The notes under the pieces are model-generated. The model searched no databases. It had not been told where the DNA came from and saw nothing but the letters and a program-made list of their open reading frames with translations. 21,746 bases of DNA from Acidulodesulfobacterium_A sp049965795 (lineage in GTDB: Bacteria; SZUA-79; Acidulodesulfobacterales; Acidulodesulfobacteraceae). Shown piece by piece: positions 17,067 to 21,746 of the stretch (position 1 is its first letter; the number at the start of each line of letters is the position of its first letter). The stretch is taken from assembly GCA_049965795.1 (NCBI GenBank), contig JBMFVW010000028.1, positions 1-21,746 on the forward strand, given 5' to 3'. The translations under genes and the position numbers were made by a program.

Positions 17067-17905
17067 TTTTAAAATCTAAAATATACTTTGTTTCCGCAGG
17101 TCCCGGCGACCCGGAACTGCTGACCGTAAAAGCTGCAAAAATATTAAAAAAATCAGATGCAGTTTTTTACGCAGGCTCTTTAATTAATCCTTTAATGCTT
17201 AAAATTATCAAAAAAGACGCCGAATTAATAGATATAAAGAGTCTTAATTTTGAAGAAATAAAAACTAAAGTAGAAAATATTTTAAGTTTAAGCGAAAGCG
17301 GTAACGGTAATGCCGGTTCGGCTTCGGCTAAAGACTGGAAGCGCCGAATAACGATAATTTCAATACTGCATGCGGGAGATTCGTCTATATACTCCGCAAT
17401 AAACGAGCAGATGGCATACTTGGAAGAGATGGGCGCGGAATATGAAATCATACCCGGCGTTACCGCCGCTTTTGCCGCAAGCGCTGCTAATAAATCTATT
17501 TTGACCCTGCCGGACGTTTCGCAAACCGTTATATTTTGCAGAGGCGAAGGAAGGACGGGTAAGATGCCGGAAGGACAGGATATAAAAAGCCTTGCAAAGC
17601 ATGGAGCGACTATGGCTATATATTTAAGTTTCGGGCTTATAAAGTCCGTAACCGGCGATCTTCTTGAATATTATAGTGAAGATACACCCTGCCTTATAGC
17701 AAAGGACGTATCTTTAAAAAGCCAGTTTTTGATAAACTGCAAATTAAAAGACGTCGTTAAAAAAGCCGAAGAATTTTCAATAAAAAATATGGCGGTTTTA
17801 ATAGTCGGAGAAGCTCTTAACGGGAAATATTTTAAAAATAACAAGTCGAAACTTTATGACAAGAACTTTTATCACGGCTGCAGGAATTCTTCTGCCGGTT
17901 TATAA
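17024..17905 (+). CDS. cbiF: Cobalt-precorrin-4 C(11)-methyltransferase
   Basis: CbiF methylates C-11 of cobalt-precorrin-4 with SAM. The first SAM loop SAGPGDPELLTVKA begins at residue 24, followed by SDAVFYAGSLINP, a CbiF/CobM hallmark. LHAGDSSIYSA and the IIPGVTAAFAASA segment follow, and GEGRTGKMP with ATMAIYLSFG lies in the C-terminal half. The ATG at 17024 has AAGGA 6 nt upstream and sits 9 nt after the cbiL stop. The first about 17 residues are an Asn-rich leader encoded by a tandem repeat, and the C-terminus runs about 20 residues beyond the usual end, making 293 aa against about 250-260 normally. The 3' end may overlap the true start of cbiG by 50 nt. Confidence 0.95.
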   Translation: MNNNSINNNSMNNKFLKSKIYFVSAGPGDPELLTVKAAKILKKSDAVFYAGSLINPLMLKIIKKDAELIDIKSLNFEEIKTKVENILSLSESGNGNAGSASAKDWKRRITIISILHAGDSSIYSAINEQMAYLEEMGAEYEIIPGVTAAFAASAANKSILTLPDVSQTVIFCRGEGRTGKMPEGQDIKSLAKHGATMAIYLSFGLIKSVTGDLLEYYSEDTPCLIAKDVSLKSQFLINCKLKDVVKKAEEFSIKNMAVLIVGEALNGKYFKNNKSKLYDKNFYHGCRNSSAGL

Positions 17906-17970
17906 TAATTATGCCGAAGCGGGCGGCGTTTACGGAAGCGGCTATGCGGATATAAATACCAATACCAATG
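17856..17970 (+). CDS. Probable 5' end of cbiG, cut by the assembly gap
   Basis: An ATG at 17856, inside the end of cbiF in another frame, opens a reading frame that runs into the Ns and ends in Asn-Thr repeats coded by AATACC. If the true gap length is a multiple of three, this frame joins exactly to the cbiG frame on the other side: the left side ends on codon position 1 and the right side resumes at codon position 2. The encoded segment (MTRTFITAAGILLPVY...) does not itself resemble the usual CbiG start, and no Shine-Dalgarno is visible. The real start could instead lie within the gap. Confidence 0.4.
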
Positions 17971-18070
17971 NNNNNNNNNNNNNNNNNNNNNNNNNNNNNN
18001 NNNNNNNNNNNNNNNNNNNNNNNNNNNNNNNNNNNNNNNNNNNNNNNNNNNNNNNNNNNNNNNNNNNNNN
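17971..18070. other. Assembly gap of exactly 100 N
   Basis: Exactly 100 unknown bases, almost certainly a placeholder rather than a measured length. Both borders carry the same kind of repeat (ACCAATACCAATG before; CCAATGTCAATATAAATATA after), so an Asn-codon microsatellite probably stopped assembly. The true content could be a short repeat or something longer. Confidence 0.97.
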
Positions 18071-18072
18071 CC

Positions 18073-19383
18073 AATGTCAATATAAATATAGAAAAAGTTA
18101 GTTTTATAGCATTAGTTATAATATCGGAAAATTCTTTGTCTAATGCCGCTAAAATTTGCAGAGGATTAATAAATAAAAAATCTGCAGAAGAATATTATAA
18201 AATAAATTTTTTTATAGAAGAAAATAAAGACGGTTTAATTAAAGCGGTTTACGGATTGATAAAAGAATTAGATGAATTAAAAGAATTAGAAAAATTGAAA
18301 CTAAATCCTTTTAACTTTAATAATATAGAATTTGAAATAAAAAAATACAAAAAACTTTCGGACGGCTCCGCAGTTAAATTTTTACTGGGATATTTCGACT
18401 ATATAATATTTTTTCTTGCCGTCGGCGCCGTAGTCAGATTAATAGCGCCGTATCTGAAAAATAAGTATAAAGATCCCGGAATAATAACGGTGGACGAAGC
18501 CGGAAAATTTGCGGTAAGCCTGCTTTCTGGACATATAGGTGGAGCAAACCGTTTTGCCGAAGAAATTTCCGGATATCTTGAAAATTCTATTCCGGTAATT
18601 ACAACGGCTACTGATTCCCAAAATAAATTTTCTATAGACGCTTTTGCCGAAAAGTTCGATTTTTATATCGAAGATGCTAAGGAAAAAGTAAAGCATTACA
18701 ACGAAGCGTCGCTTAACGGCGAAAGTTTTGAAATAATTTTGGAAGATAATTTTAAAGCGGGCGGTATAAAACTTTACGTAAAAAATTTTAATAACGCCGA
18801 AAGAATAAGAATAAAGGAGGAGTTTGATTTTAAAAATTTAAGATTAAATCCCCAAAATTTTAACGATAAACATAAAATTATAATAGTTACTATAAAAAAA
18901 GATTTAAACGGTTTAGAAAAGTCCAAAAACATTGCGGTATTAAGGCCGAAACGTTTAGTTTTAGGGATAGGATGCAACAGGAATACCGGTTTAAACGAGA
19001 TAGAAGATTTTGTTTCGGAAATATTAGAAAAAAACGATGTCGTTTTAAATTCCGTAAGGAATATAGCTTCTATAAACAATAAAAAAAACGAGCGCGGGCT
19101 TTTAGATTTCGGATTTAAATACGGCAGATTTATAGATTTCTATTCAAAAGACGAAATAAACGCTTTTATTGAATCGTTTGCTTCAAAAAATAAGACGGTA
19201 TTGCCGGAGTATTTAAAATCTCCAAGTTTTAAATATACGGGTGCATATTCGGTATGCGAACCGTGCGCCGCGATGTCGGCTAAAAATTATGCCGCTCCCC
19301 TGATACCGAAGCAAAAAAAGGGAAACGTTACGGTATCGGCAGCCGTTATCGAAGACGTTATCGAAGATATTAAATTTAAATAA
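18073..19383 (+). CDS. cbiG: Cobalt-precorrin-5A hydrolase (5' end missing in gap)
   Basis: CbiG opens the ring-A delta-lactone of cobalt-precorrin-5A and releases the two-carbon fragment as acetaldehyde in the anaerobic pathway. The visible part begins with an Asn-rich stretch (NVNINIEKV), then the N-terminal domain. It carries the family core: LAVGAVVRLIAPYLKNKYKDP, TVDEAGKFAVSLLSGHIGGAN and PVITTATDSQNKFSIDAFAEKF. The C-terminal CbiG domain starts at LVLGIGCNRNTGLNEIEDFV and includes the CEPCAAM segment before the end. Nearly the whole enzyme is present; only the extreme N-terminus is lost in the gap. A local run of Leu/Lys/Glu/Asn repeats (about 18260-18330) is a low-complexity insertion in the first domain. 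It lies between cbiF and cbiH. Confidence 0.93.
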   Translation, partial: NVNINIEKVSFIALVIISENSLSNAAKICRGLINKKSAEEYYKINFFIEENKDGLIKAVYGLIKELDELKELEKLKLNPFNFNNIEFEIKKYKKLSDGSAVKFLLGYFDYIIFFLAVGAVVRLIAPYLKNKYKDPGIITVDEAGKFAVSLLSGHIGGANRFAEEISGYLENSIPVITTATDSQNKFSIDAFAEKFDFYIEDAKEKVKHYNEASLNGESFEIILEDNFKAGGIKLYVKNFNNAERIRIKEEFDFKNLRLNPQNFNDKHKIIIVTIKKDLNGLEKSKNIAVLRPKRLVLGIGCNRNTGLNEIEDFVSEILEKNDVVLNSVRNIASINNKKNERGLLDFGFKYGRFIDFYSKDEINAFIESFASKNKTVLPEYLKSPSFKYTGAYSVCEPCAAMSAKNYAAPLIPKQKKGNVTVSAAVIEDVIEDIKFK

Positions 19384-19422
19384 AAACAGATAAAATAATT
19401 TATTAAATTAAGGAAATTAAAA

Positions 19423-20217
19423 ATGAATTATGGAAAAATAACGGTTATAGGAACCGGACCGGGAGGTCTGGAACATTTAAGCAAAAAGGCATTTGAATCT
19501 ATTACGGAAGCAGAAGCCGTTATAGGATATTCGTCTTATTTAAAGCAGATCGGCGGTTTATTAAAAGATACCCAGGAAAAGCTTCCGTTTAATATGAAAG
19601 ACGAAATTAAAAGGTGCGAAGCGGCGGTTAAAAAATCTTTGGAAGGGAAAACGACGGCTTTGGTTTCTGGAGGCGATGCCGGTATTTACGGCATGAGCGG
19701 TTTACTGTTGGAGATTTTAGACAAACAATCCCTTACCGGAAAAGTTCCGTTAGAAATAGTTCCCGGTATTCCGGCTTTCTGCGCCGTAGCGGCGTCAGCC
19801 GGAGCGCCTATAACAAACGATTTTTGCGTTATTTCGCTGTCTAATCTTTTAACGCCTTGGCATGATATAGAAAAGAGACTTAAAGCGGCGGCGTCGGGAG
19901 ATTTCGTAATAGTAATCTATAATCCCAGGAGCATGAAAAGGAAAGACGAGCTTACTATAGCTAAAAATATTTTGCTGGAAAAAATAGAAAAAGACAGGCC
20001 TGCCGTCATCGCAAAGGCGGTAACGAGACCGGACGAAGAGATAGTCATAACGACGCTTGAAAATATCGACAAATTCGATATCGTAAGCATGAATTCTTCC
20101 ATAATAATAGGCAACAGCAATACATACGTTAGCGAACTTTACATGATAACGAGAAGAGGCTATGGTAATAAATACGATTTAAGAGAAAAAGGTTTAATTA
20201 AAAATACAACCGAATAA
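19423..20217 (+). CDS. cbiH: Cobalt-precorrin-3B C(17)-methyltransferase
   Basis: CbiH methylates C-17 of cobalt-factor III and drives ring contraction. SAM loop 1 GTGPGGLEHLSKKA begins at residue 10, followed by AEAVIGYSSYLKQI, the typical CbiH/CobJ form. VSGGDAGIYGM is around residues 81-91, then IVPGIPAFCAVAASAGAPITNDFCVISLSNLLTPW in separate conserved blocks, YNPRSMKR, and the ending IIIGNSNTYV. The length of 264 aa is near the family norm, with no low-complexity insert, unlike its neighbours. TAAGGA at 19409-19414 precedes the ATG at suitable distance. It follows cbiG after 39 nt and is the last corrin gene in the window. Confidence 0.96.
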   Translation: MNYGKITVIGTGPGGLEHLSKKAFESITEAEAVIGYSSYLKQIGGLLKDTQEKLPFNMKDEIKRCEAAVKKSLEGKTTALVSGGDAGIYGMSGLLLEILDKQSLTGKVPLEIVPGIPAFCAVAASAGAPITNDFCVISLSNLLTPWHDIEKRLKAAASGDFVIVIYNPRSMKRKDELTIAKNILLEKIEKDRPAVIAKAVTRPDEEIVITTLENIDKFDIVSMNSSIIIGNSNTYVSELYMITRRGYGNKYDLREKGLIKNTTE

Positions 20218-20284
20218 ATATATAATGTGGAAGATGTATGAATTTAATTTAATTTTGATAAAAATAAAGGGAGACAATTAAATT

Positions 20285-21217
20285 ATGCGGATACTAGTAA
20301 CCGGCGGAGCCGGCTTTATAGGGTCAAATTTATGCGAAAGGCTTTTAAACGAAGGACATGAAGTTTTATGCATGGATAATTTTTATACCGGGTCGAAAAA
20401 TAATATAAAAGAATTTATCGGAAATCCTGCATTTGAATTGATAAGATGGGATATAAGCCAGCCGTTTAACATAGAAGCCGATTTTATAGTCAACCTTGCC
20501 TGTCCGGCATCCGTCCCGCATTATCAGAGGGATCCTTTAAAAACTATGAAAGACAACGTTTTCGGAATATTTAACGTAATGGAAAACGCAAAGCGCCTTA
20601 AAATACCTGTTCTTCATACTTCGACTTCGGAAGTTTACGGTTCTCCGTCGGTTCATCCTCAGCCGGAAAATTACAACGGCAACGTTAATCCGGTTTCCAT
20701 AAGGTCTTGCTACGACGAGGGAAAGAGGGCGGCGGAAACTATTATGTTCGATTATCACAGGCAGTTCGGAACGGAAATAAAGGTAATAAGGGTTTTTAAT
20801 ACATACGGTCCCAAAATGCTTGAAAACGACGGCAGAGTAGTTTCAAACTTTATAGTTCAGGCTTTAAGAGGAGAGGATTTAACGGTTTACGGAAACGGCA
20901 AACAGACGCGTTCTTTCTGCTACGTATCGGATTTAATAGACGGAATTATGCTGTTTATAAGCGATAAAAGCGGATTTGCAGGACCGGTTAATATGGGAAA
21001 CAACTACGAATTTACGATATCGGATTTTGCGGATTTGGTTTTACGGCTCACCGGTTCGAAATCTAAGATTAAATTCGTCGAACTGCCGAAAGACGACCCG
21101 ATACAGAGAAATCCGGATTTAACGCTTGCAAAAACGAAGCTCGGATATAACCCTAAAGTAGATATAGAAAGCGGAATTAAAAAGACCGTAGAGTATTTTA
21201 AAAATGTAGTAAAATAA
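20285..21217 (+). CDS. UDP-glucuronate decarboxylase (UDP-xylose synthase)-like SDR enzyme
   Basis: This is an NAD-dependent extended short-chain dehydrogenase that most resembles UDP-glucuronate decarboxylase, which makes UDP-xylose for surface polysaccharide. The Rossmann motif TGGAGFIGS is at residues 6-14. LACPASVPHYQRDP (71-84) and TSTSEVYGSPSVHPQ (112-126) are hallmarks of the UXS group. The catalytic Tyr143 and Lys147 sit in SCYDEGKRAAE, and RVFNTYGPKM, DGRVVSNFI and TRSFCYVSDLIDG follow. The length of 310 aa is standard. GGGAG lies about 10 nt before the ATG. It is 67 nt after cbiH and in the same direction, so it may be read through from the cbi operon, but its role (LPS or capsule sugar) is unrelated. 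Another UDP-sugar epimerase is a less likely identity. Confidence 0.9.
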   Translation: MRILVTGGAGFIGSNLCERLLNEGHEVLCMDNFYTGSKNNIKEFIGNPAFELIRWDISQPFNIEADFIVNLACPASVPHYQRDPLKTMKDNVFGIFNVMENAKRLKIPVLHTSTSEVYGSPSVHPQPENYNGNVNPVSIRSCYDEGKRAAETIMFDYHRQFGTEIKVIRVFNTYGPKMLENDGRVVSNFIVQALRGEDLTVYGNGKQTRSFCYVSDLIDGIMLFISDKSGFAGPVNMGNNYEFTISDFADLVLRLTGSKSKIKFVELPKDDPIQRNPDLTLAKTKLGYNPKVDIESGIKKTVEYFKNVVK

Positions 21218-21310
21218 AAATAGAAAATTCGTAAAATAATATGCTAAATATTTTAATATAGTATGGACGTATATATAATTATAATTTAAGCATATAAAAA
21301 CTTTTCCGCT

Positions 21311-21538
21311 ATGAATATAAATATCAACGCAGTTATTATAGAATCGGTAATTTACATAATAGTTGCGTTTATTGCCGGCTTCTTACTTAGAGACGAAGAG
21401 CTAAAAAAAATTAAGCGCGTCATTTTAATTTTGTATTTAGTCGTCGGTATAGCCGTACAGAGTATCCTGTATTTTATTATACTCTCTGCAGGGGTTTTAC
21501 TGACCGCGGTATTCGTATTAAAATATTTTAACGAGTAA
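21311..21538 (+). CDS. Small hydrophobic membrane protein, unknown function
   Basis: The 75-residue product has a hydrophobic segment at about residues 8-26, a charged loop RDEELKKIKR (27-36), then a long hydrophobic stretch (37-70) that could form one or two more membrane spans. The ending KYFNE is cytoplasm-like. No Shine-Dalgarno is visible before the ATG, but two TATAAT boxes (21274-21279 and 21280-21285) lie about 30 nt upstream. I do not recognise the family. Composition with positively charged loop and clean spans favours a real small protein over a chance ORF. Confidence 0.5.
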   Translation: MNININAVIIESVIYIIVAFIAGFLLRDEELKKIKRVILILYLVVGIAVQSILYFIILSAGVLLTAVFVLKYFNE

Positions 21539-21567
21539 AATTAATATCGGCGGCCGCAACAAAAATA

Positions 21568-21596
21568 TTGACAAGAAGGCAATTTTTATTTATACT
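21568..21596 (+). promoter_or_regulatory. Near-consensus sigma-70 promoter of tRNA-Asn
   Basis: TTGACA at 21568-21573 and TATACT at 21591-21596 are separated by exactly 17 bp. Transcription would start at about 21603, giving a leader of about 68 nt before the mature tRNA at 21671, to be removed by processing. This is the best promoter match in the window, as expected for a stable RNA gene. Confidence 0.75.
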
Positions 21597-21670
21597 ATCT
21601 AACAGTTATGCATATTACTCATAAAAACTTATAAGTGCAATTCATAACATTATTCATATTCATTCTATAT

Positions 21671-21746
21671 TCCCCGATAGCTCAGCCGGCAGAGCAAGTG
21701 ACTGTTAATCACTGGGTCGATGGTTCGAATCCGTCTCGGGGAGCCA
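21671..21746 (+). tRNA. tRNA-Asn (anticodon GTT)
   Basis: The 76-nt gene folds fully. The acceptor stem TCCCCGA (21671-21677) pairs with TCGGGGA (21736-21742), followed by discriminator G and an encoded CCA at 21744-21746, the last bases of the window. The anticodon stem AGTGA/TCACT (21697-21701 and 21709-21713) encloses the loop CTGTTAA with anticodon GTT at 21704-21706. The T-loop TTCGAAT is present. It reads asparagine codons AAC/AAU, which are heavily used in this AT-rich genome. Confidence 0.97.

Overview
The window is an AT-rich stretch of about 21.7 kb from a Gram-negative bacterium, and every supported gene lies on the + strand. The Gram-negative assignment rests on a TamB/AsmA-type envelope protein and an Omp85 outer-membrane assembly protein. 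A cobalt-early (anaerobic, Cbi-type) corrin ring cluster points to a strict or facultative anaerobe. The AT-rich, Lys/Ile/Asn-heavy coding style together with this gene mix would fit a deltaproteobacterial-type lineage such as the uncultivated Sva0485/Acidulodesulfobacterales group. That placement is a guess from content, not a phylogenetic result. A run of 100 Ns at 17971-18070 marks an assembly gap, so this is probably a draft or metagenome-derived contig.

Layout. Positions 1-1700 hold a DEAD-box RNA helicase behind a good sigma-70-like promoter (TTGCAT, 17 bp, TATAAT) and a leader of about 137 nt. Positions 1872-5342 hold aroB (3-dehydroquinate synthase), a XerD-like tyrosine recombinase, and a two-domain signalling protein that joins an N-terminal globin-coupled sensor to a C-terminal HD-GYP c-di-GMP phosphodiesterase. 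Positions 5350-12937 hold a PhoB/OmpR-type response regulator with a promoter so close to its ATG that the mRNA may be leaderless, then a TamB-like protein of 1338 aa and an Omp85 protein with seven recognisable POTRA repeats. Positions 12937-20217 hold a compact cobalamin cluster in the order cbiD, cbiET, cbiL, cbiF, cbiG (broken by the gap), cbiH. Positions 20285-21746 hold a UDP-glucuronate decarboxylase-like sugar-nucleotide enzyme, a small membrane protein, and tRNA-Asn(GTT) behind a near-consensus promoter.

How the genes work together. The response regulator overlaps tamB, tamB is 18 nt from the Omp85 gene, the Omp85 stop overlaps the cbiD start (TAATG), and most cbi genes overlap or nearly touch. 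The stretch from about 5.4 to 20.2 kb therefore reads like one long transcription unit linking envelope biogenesis to corrin synthesis. The cluster covers C-20 (CbiL), C-17 (CbiH), C-11 (CbiF), ring-A delactonisation (CbiG), C-1 (CbiD), and C-5/C-15 methylation with C-12 decarboxylation (CbiET). The cobaltochelatase, CbiJ, CbiC and CbiA are not in the window.

The most interesting items are the haem-globin/HD-GYP fusion, the seven-POTRA Omp85 paired with TamB, the altered SAM-loop motif in the CbiE half of CbiET, and the repeated insertion of Asn-rich microsatellite-coded segments at the ends and linkers of several Cbi proteins, one of which probably caused the assembly gap. No mobile element, CRISPR array or cobalamin riboswitch was seen.
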